NCBI RefSeq assembly: GCF_023159225.1
Contig: NC_063168.1
Span: 43,844,562-43,908,561, forward strand
Direction: 5' to 3'
Length of the DNA stretch: 64,000 bases
DNA from: Perognathus longimembris pacificus
Lineage: Eukaryota; Chordata; Mammalia; Rodentia; Heteromyidae
The notes below the pieces were generated by a model, which was given only the letters and a program-made list of their open reading frames with translations, ran no database searches and was not told the DNA's origin. Shown here piece after piece: positions 35,169 through 47,308 of the stretch. Positions within the stretch are counted from its first letter, which is position 1, and every line of letters starts with the position of its first letter. The translations under genes were made by a program, and so were the position numbers.

Positions 35169-35216
35169 TCTACCATGTGTGCATGAACACACATGCATGC
35201 ACAGCATATGCAACAC

Positions 35217-35240
35217 ATACACACACACACACACACACAA
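35217..35240. repeat. CA dinucleotide repeat
   Basis: A short (CA)n run within a CA-rich stretch beginning near 35180. A T tract (35457-35485) lies 220 bp downstream. Confidence 0.9.
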
Positions 35241-35694
35241 TTCCATCATGTGTTCATCCATTGCTAGACACTTAAGTTGTTTTCTATGTTCTTGCTGTTG
35301 TGTGTGATGCTTCAATGAAGGTGGAGGAACAGATCTCTTTATGAGGTGGTAATTCCACTTTTTGGGGAATGTGCCTGGCAAAAGGATTTCTGAGATACAA
35401 AATTCCTAGGAGGGAATATAATAGAAAAATCTCCTTAACATTGGCCTTGGTAATGCTTTTTTTTTCTTTTTTTTTTTTTTTTTTAGATAGCACACCAAAA
35501 GCTCAAGCTACAAAAGCACAAGTAATAGAATAATAAAATCCTTGACATAGAAGGAAACCTAAAAACAACTTTTTCTCAGACCTAAATGGATGTATCATCA
35601 TTATGGTGTCCCTGAAATGTTATCATGTCTGTGAATATTACAAGGTCTAAAAAGACTTGCATTCTTTCCCATTCCATCACTCAACTACTGAGTT

Positions 35695-35905
35695 TTTCTT
35701 GGTGGTGACTGTTGTTGGAATTCAGGACTTTATTTGCTAATCTAACACTCTACCATTTGAGCCATATTTCTAGCCTTGTTTTTAGTGGTTATGTTAGAGA
35801 TGAAGTCTAGCAAAATTTTATGCTCAGCCTGGCCTTCAAAGTGCAACCGTACAGATTGCAGCCTCCTCAGTAGCTAGAATAACATTTGTGGAACACTAGT
35901 TCCTG
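35695..35905 (-). mobile_element. B1-Geo SINE, minus strand, diverged
   Basis: 'ctctaccatttgagccatat' is the inverted Geo A-box region. 'cagcctcctcagtagctaga' is the inverted 7SL head. Many substitutions indicate an old copy. Confidence 0.78.
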
Positions 35906-36139
35906 GATAAACTACCAGAATTTATAATATTTCCCATTTCATAAATTCTGCAAGGGCAGCAACAGATATGACTCAGCACAGTTATTTCTCGTAGAATTCA
36001 ATTCCCAATTTTCCCCCAGAAATCTGAATTACTAATGTTTTCATAAAATTACTATCAATAAATAATTCAGAGTTTGAAAAAAAGTAAATAACCATTACTG
36101 CATCCAACTAAAAATGTTTCTTTACACAAAAAAAATAGT

Positions 36140-36430
36140 AAAGATACAGTATGAAACCATACATCTGATAAGGGACTGATATATAAAATGTATGAAGAAC
36201 TCATACAACTCTCTAGTAAAAATAAAACAAAGCCCATCCAATTTTGACAGGGACAAAAGATTGAAAAGACATAAAAATTGACACCGGGTGAGAAGTTGCT
36301 CAACATCATTAATCACTAGGGAAATGTAAACCAAAAACACCATGAGCTATGTCCTCAAACCAGGCTACTATTAAAAAAACCTAAGAGATACATTGATGCA
36401 ACCATTATGGAAAAGTATATAAGTTCATAA
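36140..36430 (+). mobile_element. Ancient L1 ORF2 fragment, plus strand
   Basis: 'ctgataagggactgatatat', 'aagaactcatacaactctct', then 'gctcaacatcattaatcact' and 'agggaaatgtaaaccaaaaa' follow the conserved ORF2 3' region in order. The frame is destroyed by stops and indels. Minus-strand open frames at 36067-36343 are antisense artefacts. Confidence 0.82.
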
Positions 36431-36499
36431 AGGAAAATAAGATTACTGTGTATTTACTTTTAGATGATTTATTTATTCAGTCAGTCATTTATTTTTACT

Positions 36500-36692
36500 T
36501 TTTTTGTGGGACTTGGAATTGAACCCAGCATTCTACCACTTTAGCTATACCCCCAAGCCTTTTATTTGTATTTTAGTTTTGAGATAAGGTTTCATAAACT
36601 TTGCTGCACTGGTCTCCAGCTATCCATCTTTCTGTCTCTACTTCCAAAGTAGCTGGGATTATAGGTCTGTGCCATAACATCTTACTTAGAAA
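36500..36692 (-). mobile_element. B1-dID-like SINE, minus strand
   Basis: The inverted ID part is 'gaattgaacccagcattcta' to 'ctatacccccaagcc' and the inverted B1 part is 'ttttgagataaggtttcata' to 'agtagctgggattataggtc'. The sense order, B1 followed by ID, differs from the IDL-Geo and B1-Geo designs. Confidence 0.72.
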
Positions 36693-36699
36693 GTTCATT

Positions 36700-38460
36700 T
36701 GTAAATTTCCAATGTGCCTTTTCACTACATTGTCATCTAATACATGCTTGTTATTTGTTTGTTTGTGTCTTAAATACCTCATGTACATCTGGTCTATGCT
36801 CTGTGTTTACAATGTGAAGCTGTTAAAGGTCTAAATATACATTATTCTCCCTTTGCTAGTTTTCCCATCCAAGTAGTGTATAGCAAGGAATGCATTGTTG
36901 TATTTTAAGTAACTGCTGCCTCTTGGGCCTATGTTAGGAAATATTTATCTTTACAAGGCTTCTCAAGTGATGATGTCCATAGGAATTTCCTGAGTATCAA
37001 AATACAGATTACAGTAAAACAGATCTGGGTTGAGGCTTGAGTCTATGTTTCAGACCTGCTGCTAAAGCTGTTAGGCCTTACCCTACACTGACCAGCATGG
37101 ATTTCAAAGATCTGATTCATCTTCTGTGTCTGCTGAAGCCACAAGTTTATCAGGACACATCTACTTGCTCCTCCTGACCGGAAATGGCACAGGCAGCTGC
37201 TTGGCACCACAATGAGCTCAAAGCTCAGCATTCTGAAAATTCTTCTGATGTTTGTCCTCTAGAAAATCCTATATCTCCCATCCTGAAATTTGTTCCTGGT
37301 TTCATGCTGTTTTTTCATAAAAACTGACCAGCTGATGTTTTATTTACTTATTTTTTGTAAAAGGGTATGCTATTAGAACATTATCTTATTTATCAGATCA
37401 TTGAACTAAGACATTTCCTTTGAGATTATTTTTTTTTCTATTAAATTTACTTATAAAACCTTTTGTTAAGTTATTAAAACAATAGTGACAAATTTATTTA
37501 ACCACATTTTTTCTTTAATGTTTCTCCATTTTGGAAACTTTATATTATTGGTTGGATGCAAATTACCTAGACAAGCTGATAATGTTTTATAATAAAATGT
37601 GACCATCTTTCTGAGTTGGGATAATCAACACTGAGAAGTACTTCCAGCCCTATTAACTGTTCCTCCTTTAAGAGATATGTTAACTGATAAATACTGCCTA
37701 CTACTCTGAGGAAAAGCAATACTATATGCACTTATAGAATAGGTAAGGTCTGTGTAACTTAATGTGATAGCACACCCAACCTGCAAATAATTCTGCATAT
37801 AGAGAGCTTGTTTTCAGCATCTGAGTAGCAGATCTGATACTATGCCAGGTGTGGTACCCACTGCTCTCCAACACACCCAGTCATTAAAACACTGCTGAAA
37901 GCAGATTTCTCTCTTCCAGAATTTTCCTAGGGGTTCTATCCAGGTGCATAAAATAGTTAGGAAGACCACATATGTATTTGCATTAAAATTAGATTCTGAT
38001 TTGCATTTCATTTGCATACTCCTACACAGAAGGTGCCATCTATTCTTAGACAGCTTTTAGCAAAATATTATTTATTGCTACTATTAAGGATGATGTTTCA
38101 TGATTTTTCTTTTCCTTTCATGCTCACCTGATCTCTGACCCCAGAGTGATATCAAAGTAATACATGATGATGATGATGATGGAGAGAGAGGAAAAGTGCT
38201 CTCTGGTGAATTATAAGAATACAGGCATAAATTTCAAAGAATTTTTTATTGATAGATCAAAATTATACATTGCTTTTTTCTGGGGTAAATCAATATTCAT
38301 TTTCAGTAGAAAAAATGTGGTCTAACAATTAGCCTTACACTTTTATGACCTCAGAACACTTGGAATAATTTATTTTCTTAGCAAATGTTTATTTAACACT
38401 GTTATCTTGGACTTCTACAAATTATTGAGATATTGCAGTCAACAAAACTTTTTTTCCTGT
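36700..38460. other. Unassigned sequence
   Basis: No gene recognised. The block 37020-37250 is less AT-rich and carries no repeat that I recognise. Its minus-strand 62-codon frame is not convincing. Confidence 0.4.
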
Positions 38461-38461
38461 T

Positions 38462-38800
38462 TTAACTGGGGACACTGGCTTAAATCTGTAACCCTAGTTA
38501 CTTGGAAGGATTGTGGCTTGAGGCAGCCAGGCAAAATATTTGAAAAACCTCATCTGAACTTTTAAAAAGCTGGATATAATGGCAAATGCCTATTATCACA
38601 GATGTATAGGAAGCATAAACAAGAGAACTGCAGTTCAAGCATAAACAGAAGGGTAACAGTCCAGGGAAGCCCATGTGAAAGCCTATCTGAAAAATAATGA
38701 AGGCAAAAGTGACTCATGGTGTGTCCTCAGTGATAGATCATCTGTATAGTGAGTTGCTGAGTTCAAGCCCAAGGACCACCACAAAACCCCCAAAGTACCT
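38462..38800 (+). mobile_element. Composite SINE: two B1-like units and ID-like end
   Basis: There are two 7SL-like units in tandem, the first near 38466 ('gggacactggcttaaatctg') and the second near 38572 ('ggatataatggcaaatgcct'). A tRNA-like unit follows near 38712, with B box 'gagttcaagccc' at about 38760. Diverged; it may be an old dimeric B1 joined to an ID monomer. Confidence 0.6.
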
Positions 38801-39399
38801 ATCTCCATAGTCTGTGTTCTATTTACTGAGAAATGAGTAGGGATAGGTGGCAAGTCAATTAATCAGTAGCATACAGTTTCAGAGCAATTGTAGGGATAAA
38901 AATAATATCAGAAAGAATGTGACTGTGTAATATTGGGACAAGTCATCACAAACGGGGTGATCAGAGAAAATATGCTAGAGATGACTGCATGTCAGTACAT
39001 ATCTGCAAGAGATGAGGAAGTAAACTCACGCTGATATTGAAGGAAACTGTGTTTATGAAATGCAAATTACAGGCCTATGGCTCAAAAATTCAATCAAGAA
39101 GGCTTTGGGTGGATTCAAGTTATTTAAATGTTATTAATCATCGCAACAGGTTCAAACAGTCGTAGTTATGAAACACCAATCAAATATGACATATTGGCTA
39201 TATATACTCAGACACCTGACACTTTAGATATGATAGATTTTCCTTGTATCTACAGATACTCCTTTTCTGAAAGGGGTCTGTGACAAACACTTTTCACTGC
39301 ATACAAATGTAACAATCTTGGGGAAATAAATTTAGGACTATATATCATTGTTAAACATTTAAGAGTTATAAACACCTTACTTACTGAAGAATCAGAACT
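38801..39399. other. Unassigned sequence
   Basis: Nothing recognised apart from AT-rich unique-looking DNA. Confidence 0.4.
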
Positions 39400-39684
39400 C
39401 TTTCCTTCCTTCCTGCCTGCCTTTTTCCCTTCCTTCCTTCCTTCCTTCCTTCCTTCCTTCCTTCCTTGCTTCCTTCCTTCCTTCCTTCCTTCCTTCCTTC
39501 CTTCCTTCCTTTCCTCCTTCCCTTGTTCCCTCCTTCCTTCCTCCCCTCCCTCCCTCCCTTCCTCCCTCCTTTCCTTCTTATCCTCTTCCTCTCCTCCTCC
39601 TCCTATTCATCTTCTTTCTTTCCTCCCTCCCTTCTTTCTCTCTCTTTCTTCCTTCTTTCCTTCCTTCCTTCCTTCCTTCCTTCC

Positions 39685-39720
<36 letters not shown>
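39400..39720. repeat. TTCC/TCCC/TC microsatellite
   Basis: TTCC units (39430-39515) pass into TCCC/TCC units, TTCC again (39650-39690) and a pure TC run (39691-39719). The 91-codon plus-strand frame is low-complexity and not a gene. Confidence 0.97.
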
Positions 39721-39723
<3 letters not shown>

Positions 39724-39724
39724 T

Positions 39725-41155
39725 TAGAATTCATGATATAATAGCTTCATCAGGCATAAGGAAAGAAACAGACCTTCCTCCCTCTGTTAATCTTATAGAT
39801 TTCTCTGTAATTTCCTTCACAAGAAAACAACAGAGAATGATATACAGGTTGCTCCACAAAAGTAGTATGGGTTCACATTCCAAGTTCAGGATGTAGCCTA
39901 CTTATATGCTGCCATGGAGATGACTAGTGGCATTTCTTATAGTTCTTGTTAACATAGCTGCTCTTTGTGATTAAGAAGTAGTCAGTTGAGTTTGAAACTT
40001 TCTTTCATTTACTAGTCAGGATGCTTCTTCTGTAATCTCCTCTATGGCTTATTGTTTGACTTTCTTTTCATTCCAATTTTATTATGCTACTTCTACACAC
40101 ACACACACATACACACACATACACTCACACATATACTCACACATATTTACCCCTTATATACCTGTCTGGAAGGATAGAAAAAATAGTCTCCAATACAATG
40201 TTTAATTGTTGGACAAACAAAATAATAATGTAAAACATCCTTTGTCAGAAGATTTCATATTCACACTACTACTACCTAAAAAAGTTGGCAGATCCACTAA
40301 CCTTTGCATTTCTGAGTTGCAGTTAAAAATAACTGTCTTACTTCCTGAAGTTATTTACAGGTGGGATTGGAGAATATGTCCACTAGAGTATAGAAGCTAG
40401 CATAAAAAAACCTTAAGGTGTTAGTTATAAGACATAGCCCAAATAGCTTTACTTTCAAATCATACGTTTTATAATATTTTAAAGCATTTAACTTTTTTGT
40501 TTTGGAAAAACAAGGAAAAGAGCCAAGTCTAAAGTACTGGATAAGTGAGCCACATCTGGGAGGTACACAGAGATACAGGGTAGGAATGAGCTTCTCTGAT
40601 GATTTGCAAAATCCACTGCTGTTTGTTACTCTTAATTTTACTTCCATCTCTTTAACCAAACAACGTTCCATTTTTTAATGTACACTTCTTTTGCATGTTT
40701 TATTCGTGGGATATTCCTTTTATGATCTTAATGCATTCACCTTACATTTTTTCTGTTTATTACCTCTTGCATTTAAATAGTTGCACAAGTCTTAATTCAA
40801 CACATCAATTTATGAGTACAATGCATCTTGATCAGTTTTGACACTTGTCATTGCCCCATCTATCTATCCCAACCCCAACCCTCAAGTTTCTGAGTTCTAT
40901 TTTCACATATGCCCATTGAATATTATCCTAGTGGGCACTTCTTTTTTATTTTGCGGGCCAAAAGGAAAAGAATCTGATGTACCACCTGCCATTGACAATT
41001 CACATATTGACAAAGTAACACATCCAGACCGTCCAGTAGGTATGCAGCATTTCTCAAGCTGCAGAACCCATAACTAGAATGCCACAGAGTTAGATTGGCA
41101 CTATCAGTGTTTTGTATCATCAAATGATTGTTTTATTGCCTCTACAGATAAATGT
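39725..41155. other. Unassigned sequence with a CA repeat
   Basis: A (CA)n-rich stretch lies at 40097-40145. The open frames 40351-40671 (minus, 106 codons) and 40838-41123 have no recognisable domain. I do not support a gene. Confidence 0.4.
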
Positions 41156-41156
41156 A

Positions 41157-41402
41157 AGTGGGCACTGATGGCTCACATTTATAATCCTAGCTACTCAGGA
41201 AGCTAAGATCTGAGGAGCATGGTTTGAAGCCAGCTAGGGCAGAAAAATCCAAGAGAATCTTATCTCCAATTAAACAACCCCCCCCCCACACACACACAAG
41301 CAAGAAGTCGAGTTGTGGGTCCTGCCACATCCTTAAGTTGGCACTAAAGCCAAGCAACAGTGGGATGCCCTGGGTTCAAGATAGTATGGCCATACAAAAA
41401 AC
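41157..41402 (+). mobile_element. B1-Geo SINE split by C/CA tract
   Basis: The head is 'gggcactgatggctcacatt' and 'ctactcaggaagctaagatc'. An internal C10 plus CA run (41278-41298) interrupts the linker, followed by a diverged Geo tail with B box 'gggttcaag' near 41369. Confidence 0.78.
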
Positions 41403-41559
41403 AAGTCTGTTGCTCTATTTAATTGTTTGTTGAGGTTACTTGACCCTTTTTAAAAGAAGAAGCCATAAAGAACTCAGCTACTGTAGAGTAGAAATAACAG
41501 ATAGTTTAGCCCCCAACACTGATCCTTTGTGTAATGCTGTCCTCTTGAGTCTCATGATA

Positions 41560-41690
41560 CTTTCATTTTCTAGAGAGAAACCTGAGATTCAGTTTTAAAG
41601 AATTAAGTGATCTGTTGCTGGTCAAGGTCAGTAAGCAATCATCCTGGGTTTGAATTCATGCTTTGTGTATTGTTCTATACTCCTTTCCTC
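41560..41690 (-). mobile_element. MIR SINE, minus strand
   Basis: 'gaaacctgagattcagtttt', 'aagaattaagtgatctgttg', 'tggtcaaggtcagtaagc' and 'cctgggtttgaattcatgct' are the reverse complement of the MIR core and tRNA-related region in the right order. Confidence 0.78.
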
Positions 41691-41699
41691 AGCCCTAAA

Positions 41700-43617
41700 C
41701 TATCAATACCTCCTTGAACATGTAACTTTTCTCTATTCTCATCCCTCTAATGATGAATGAGAATAATTATTTGGTCCACTTAAGGCATGGTTCAAATATT
41801 TGAATAAAACAATGTATATAAAACATATGGCACCCTAGGTAACACTACTTGTCTGTTAGCTGCCTAATTTTATGCCTTTTCTGCCTGAGTTAGAGAACAC
41901 TCTGTTAAACTAATGCTGATTCTTGCATATAAAACTATCATTTTAAAATTTGCAAAAATGTTTCTCCAAATACATCAAAATATATATGAGAACATTTTGA
42001 GTGTCACACCATTTCTGTTTACTTATTTGATATGTATTTTCACACACGTATATATCTAAATAATGTATTATTACATTTATAAAATGCCTACACATATGTT
42101 ATTTGTGCAGCATGGGAAGATTAGAATTAAGCAAGATGACAGACAACTAACACAATCACCAAAACATCTTCAGAGACATTGTACCTAGCAACTGAAGCAG
42201 CAACTACAGAATATATTTTCTAAGTCTCTTCTCCCTCGTGGAGGTTACAATGTAAAAGGCATAAAAAAGGAAAAAAAGGATGAAGAAAGATTATATACAT
42301 CGGTTAACAGAACAATGGAATAGTTTGGATTAAGAATACTATATAGTCTTAAAGTACATTGCTGCTCTTTTCCTTTCCCATTTGCATGATATTTTAAATT
42401 ATCAAAATAGCTTATGCTGCAAAGCAACTGATTTCAGAGGGAAACATTCTAAAAAGCATATACCATTCTTTTAAGCAGTTTATATGTGTAATTACCAGCC
42501 CTCACATGAAATCCTGGAAATTATTTCCCTCCAGGGCATAGAGTTTGAAGTATGGTCTCAAGGGAAAGCAGATCATCACAACTTCTGGCATCAATAGGGG
42601 GAAAGTTGCAGAGAGAGTGGCAGGATCTATGCTGGATGAAAATACATCTGGCCAAGAACCCAGACCTTGAGTGGCCCTATCCTGTCTTCACAATTTCCTC
42701 TGAACACCACTTAGAGCAATGGACACAGCAAAGTAAACCAACAGAAGTCTTGGTTCTTTATTGTAATAGTATACACATCCCATACCCTGGCATGTCACAC
42801 TTTAGAAGCAAGTAGAACTTGTTTCCCCCTTAGTCCTAGAAAGGATGGCTGATTTAAAGCAGAAAACTCCAGATTTAATGGGCAAGTTTGCATTTATTAA
42901 ATTCTCTTTTTTATCCACGTTCCCTTAGCCGTAAAGGTAATTCTTTGATATACAAAACTCATAAATATAGTTATTGTGATGTGTAGCCTAAAAAAGTCTT
43001 TGAATTTGGCTTTTCTGATATGTAATTCTCAATAATTCTCTTCTGCATTAAGGAGAGACAGAGGAAAACATAGTTCACCATGATCACTCTGACTTAAACA
43101 GAGCAAGACTCAAGAATGACTTCTTTATAAAGATAATAAAATATATTTGGAAAAAAAGGAAAATCAAAAAATGACTTATTTTCTTGTATCTCTCCTTTCT
43201 TTTTAATTTTAGCATTTTCAGCTCCTCAAGTCTTGCATATAGACCCAATATAAAAGGTTGATTTAGTGAGTATTCAGTTCATTTGGAACTGAAATCGAAA
43301 TAGAAATGTATTTCTTAAAGTTCTAAAGACTTGGGGAACAAAATTGAGGCTCTGGCTGATTCAGTGTTTGATGCTAAAATTGTTCCCTGGTTTATAGTGG
43401 GAGCTTTCTCATTACGTCCTCACATTGTGAAATATTCAAGGCTGCACGCTAGAATGTCTCTTATGAGACATTAATTTTACAATCACTCTTCCTTTGTGAC
43501 CTCATCATTCCCCCAAAGAGCCCATCTCTGATTGCATCGTATTAGATGTTAAAATTTCAACATATGATAGTGAATGGCCAACAACTCAATTGGCTATGTG
43601 GCTGAGTTTTCCATCTC
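41700..43617. other. Unassigned sequence
   Basis: No supported gene. The 87-codon plus-strand frame 42552-42815 has ordinary composition but no recognised domain, no neighbour exon and no splice-site pairing that I can defend. Confidence 0.4.
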
Positions 43618-44562
43618 TCAAAAATTTCACATTGAGGGGCCGCGCACCGCCGGGCGTACCCGAGACGCGCGGGTGCTGCATCTGGCGCCGGTCAGGGTCT
43701 CCGCTCCGCTCGCAGTAGTGGAGCTTTGGCTGAGGTTTCCTGTTTGTCCTCGTTCGTGACCCCAGTTTCGGCCTACAGCCCGGCCCGCCAGCAACATGGC
43801 TTCGGTTTAGGAGGAGCTGCAGAAAGAACTAGAAGAAGTAAATGCATTACTGGAAAAGTCTACTAGGAAAAAAGTACACGATGCTCTTATAACTGTAAAA
43901 TCTAAGACTGAGACAGAAATAAAGAACAAGATGTAACAGAAATCACAGAAAAACAAGTTGACGATGAAAAGCCAGCTGCTGTTGTTGCTCCCATTACAAC
44001 TGGATATACAGTGAAAATCAGTAATTACGGATGGGATCAGTCAGATACGTTTGTGAAAATCTGCATTACCTTAACTGGAGTACACTAGGCTCCCAATGAG
44101 AATGTGCAGGTGCATTTCACGGATAGGTCAAGACGGATACAGTTCTTATCTTATGTAAAAAGAAAGCAGAAAACGTACGATGGGATTACTTTACTCAAGT
44201 TGAAAAGTAGTGCAAAGAGAAGGAAAAGCCTTCTTATGACACCGAAGCAGATCCTACTGAGGGATTAATGAATGTCCTAAAGAAAATGTATGAAGATGGA
44301 GACGATGACATGAAGCGCACCATTAATAAAGCCGCGGCGGAATCAAGAAAGAAGCAAGCCAAAGGAGACCCAGAATTTTGAGACATTTAAATCCTTTTGG
44401 AACTGGGATGAGGGAATACTGATGTTTCCAATAAAGGAATGTTGGCACATACAGATCGGGCGGATAATATTTACACAGCGTTAAAGGCAGTGAATTCTCC
44501 ATTTCTGACTGGAGGATTTAAATAAAATAAGCTTATTAAACACTTCAAAAATTTCACATTGA
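43618..44562 (+). pseudogene. CACYBP (pseudogene): CACYBP processed pseudogene
   Basis: An intronless copy of the mRNA for calcyclin-binding protein/SIP, a bridging subunit of Siah1-Skp1 ubiquitin-ligase complexes that binds S100A6. The 5' UTR starts at 43636, the start codon is 43796-43798 and the normal stop is 44379-44381. An 'aataaa' lies at 44521. The N-terminal helical region, the CS-domain core ([15 protein letters not shown]...WDQS) and the C-terminal SGS-type end ([19 protein letters not shown]) are all readable across frames. An 18-bp TSD flanks it (43618-43635 and 44545-44562). Disablements: stop at codon 5, a stop replacing the first Q of the QQKSQ motif, a frameshift near 43940, a stop after the LTGVH motif, a loss of about 34 codons at 44128-44131, and a stop in VEK-CKEK. 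A poly(A) tail is nearly absent or merged with the TSD. It cannot make the full protein. Confidence 0.96.
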
Positions 44563-45090
44563 TATTACAGACTGATCCAATTTTAATTTTCATTTATCAA
44601 ATTCATATTTTCAAATGCACACATCTGCAGTATTTACACAAAGCTACACCATTTATTTAACAAAGATAAATACTCAGCAACAAATTCTTTAAAAAGACAC
44701 ACATTACTGGCCTAAATAAAGATATGTACATGACTTTTTAAGCAAATAAAGAATTTCTGCCTTTATCTTAATAGCAAATTTTCCTCACAATTATTGTTCA
44801 ATATTAGGTGTCCTCCAGTGTGCTCCAAAGCTGTATGGTAAACAGCATCGGAATAAAGGAGATCAGTCCTCTGCTTCCTAGGAAGAGGTCAGCTATTGGG
44901 AAGCCATTTCTTTTCAAACAAGGTAGAAAAGGAAGCACTCTCTTACCTACAGGAAAGCACTGAAAGTAGTTTGCTCTTCCTACAAACAATTGTCTCTGGG
45001 TATCTATAGGAAATTAAGCACCTTAAAATAATCTTGAGCAGGGAACATATTTGCAGACCAGGTATCCCATCTTTAATGGCTCTCTCTCTT
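44563..45090. other. Unassigned sequence
   Basis: No gene or clear repeat recognised between the pseudogene and the TA/CA-rich block. Confidence 0.4.
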
Positions 45091-45095
45091 TCACA

Positions 45096-45245
45096 CAAAC
45101 ACAAACACACAAACTATATACATACAATACACACACTATACATAGTGTGTGTATTGTATGTATATATATACATATATATAGATAGTATGTGTATTATATG
45201 TATATATATATATACTATGTATAGTGTGTGTATTATGTGCTACAT
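45096..45245. repeat. CA/TA-rich repeat with perfect inverted repeat
   Basis: Within mixed CA, TG and TA units lies a perfect 24-bp inverted repeat: left arm 45115-45138, 4-nt loop 45139-45142, right arm 45143-45166. A second, less perfect copy of the right-arm motif occurs at 45215-45233. Such sequences can extrude cruciforms. The open frame through it is low-complexity. Confidence 0.95.
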
Positions 45246-45394
45246 GATATGCATATTGGAAGCTCATTTAGATACTTCTCAATTGAAATCTGGGCTAAAT
45301 GATTCTCAGAAAAAGATTTATTTTAATAGTTTAGAATCTTTTCGGTATTAAATGACAAAAGAATGATTTGCAATCAATCAGTTGATTGAGTGAG

Positions 45395-45520
45395 TCTTTG
45401 ATTCAACAACTACTTACACACTGGCAGACATTGTGGTAGGCACTGTAGATAAGATGATGTGTAGATAAGTGTGATGAAGCCTGAATTTAACTTCTAGTGA
45501 ATATATAAGGTCAGAGAGCT
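45395..45520 (-). mobile_element. L2-like 3' end, minus strand
   Basis: 'attcaacaactacttacaca' then 'gacattgtggtaggcactgt' and 'tttaacttctagtgaatata' follow the antisense order of the L2 3' terminus. Confidence 0.6.
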
Positions 45521-45614
45521 CCCAGTTGCCTATAAATATTGTCATTTTGTATGGTCTGCTTTGACAATACAAAAACTACTCCCGAGTCTTTCTTTCATTC
45601 AGTTGGGTGATAAT

Positions 45615-45860
45615 TCTTCTTTTTTGTGTGCAAAAGGGGTACAGTTACATAATAGGGCAGTGAGCACATTTCTTGTGATATCTTACACCCTCATTTTTCT
45701 TTCCCTTCCCTAGATCAGGTAGGCATATATACAATACCGAGTGTACCAAAATCATATACAGTAGCCACATGGCGTACACCAAAGGAAATTCACCTAGAAC
45801 TTTAAATATAATGTCAACAATGGAGTTTGCTTATCCTTGTCTTATATGTGATAATTCTTC
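45615..45860 (-). mobile_element. Older L1 3' UTR, minus strand
   Basis: 'ggggtacagttacataatag' and 'ggcagtgagcacatttcttg' are the inverted L1 3' end. 'accgagtgtaccaaaatcat' resembles the subfamily at 58.0-58.5 kb more than the one at 16.4 and 48.3 kb. Confidence 0.75.
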
Positions 45861-45864
45861 TGAG

Positions 45865-46290
45865 TTAATTTGAGTGGAGGTATTTTATGTTAATAATAAC
45901 CTTTAGGTTTTGTAGAGAACAGAGTCTACATCTGGTATTTTATAGATTGTTGAATTCCAGACTCACCCCTTAGTTATTACTGTGTAAATAAAATTCACTG
46001 AAAGCACAATGAAGAGGGTTAAATGAGCAGCCTTTTTAGTTCAGTAGCTTCAAAACTTTCTTATTGTGACCCATATTTATGATCAAATTTTGTGTTGCAA
46101 ACAGTTATATGTGTGTGTATTATTATTTTGTGTGGTACTAGAGTCTGAAAAGACACTTTTGCCCATTAGGCAAGTCCTAGACAACTGAGTCAGCATATTT
46201 TAATAATATAGTTTTGAAATACTACATTCACAAATAAAATTACATTTAGCATAAGCAATATGATTTAATATTTTTTTCACTTTTTATTTA
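45865..46290. other. Unassigned sequence
   Basis: Nothing recognised. Confidence 0.4.
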
Positions 46291-46297
46291 CTTACTT

Positions 46298-46526
46298 ACC
46301 TATTTGGTGACAGTCCTAGGTCTTGAACTTAGGGTCTGGGCATTGTCCCTGAACTTTTTTTTCCTCAAAGATACCACTCTACCACTCAAGCCATAGGTCC
46401 ACTTTCTGTGTTTTAAAAATTAGAGTCTCCTAGTCTTTCCTGCCTAGGTTAGCTTGGACTTGCCTTTCTCAGATGTCAGCCTCTTGAGTATCTAGGATCA
46501 CAAGCATGAGCCACAAGTCCCCAGCT
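46298..46526 (-). mobile_element. B1-Geo SINE, minus strand
   Basis: The inverted Geo tail is 'gtcctaggtcttgaacttag' to 'ctaccactcaagccatagg'. The inverted 7SL head is 'cagcctcttgagtatctagg' and 'agcatgagccacaag'. Confidence 0.85.
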
Positions 46527-47073
46527 TTGATTTTTTAAAATGCTGGTTGAACTTAATGGTTTTGAATGTCTCATTTTTGCAACAGTGGGAAATAATATGA
46601 AGATAATTTAATGAGTTGTATAGAGAAAACTATGTCCTGCCTACTGCTTCTCCTTCAAAATACCAAGCCAAACAAACAAAGCAAATAGAAAGGTGGTAAT
46701 TATAATGTCTAAGAAAATAAAAAGTCAATCAAGAAAGTTAAATAAACTCTCAGCTATATAAAATATTCCTGTAAAAACTGTAATATAAATATTGATGAAA
46801 TAAAAATTAGGAGCTTATAAGGATCAAGTGAAGGTTTGCAAATGAAAGCATACTTGGTCTTTTTCACAGAAAAAAGTCAATAGATAATCCTTAAAAGTGA
46901 AAATCAATAAATAGTAATGTAAGCAGGATATTTTGAAACATGGAAGGAAATACTAAAAGATCAATTCTAAGAGGTAAAGAGGAAAATAGGGGCAGGACAG
47001 TGCACAGGCCTTCTCTTGGTTATAGCAAGCCTTGTGAAGAGATCTGACTCCACTCTCTGCATAAGTTTCTTGA

Positions 47074-47308
47074 AGGGGTGGGCCTTGAACTCAGAGCCTG
47101 AGGCCTGCCCCTAAGATCCTTTGTGCTCAGGCTAGCACTATAACATTTGTGCCACAGCTCTACTTCTTTTATTGAGATGGGAGGGGAGCGGTTAAGTGAA
47201 GAGGAGTCTGACAGACTTACCTTCCAGGGCTGGCTTTAGACTATGATCCTCAGATTTTAGCCTACTGAGTAATGAGGATTATAGATATGAGACACCAGTG
47301 CCAATTCT
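47074..47308 (-). mobile_element. B1-Geo SINE, minus strand
   Basis: Inverted Geo tail ('gggccttgaactcagagcct', 'gcactataacatttgtgcca') and inverted 7SL head ('tttagcctactgagtaatga'). Moderately diverged. Confidence 0.8.

Noticed and set aside
39466..39741. 91-codon frame of Leu/Pro/Ser
   Set aside because: Low-complexity translation of a microsatellite.
40351..40671. 106-codon minus-strand frame as a small gene
   Set aside because: No recognisable domain, start context, neighbouring exon or composition bias supports it.
43574..43759. 61-codon frame over the GC-rich block
   Set aside because: It starts in flanking DNA and continues into the CACYBP 5' UTR in a non-coding frame.
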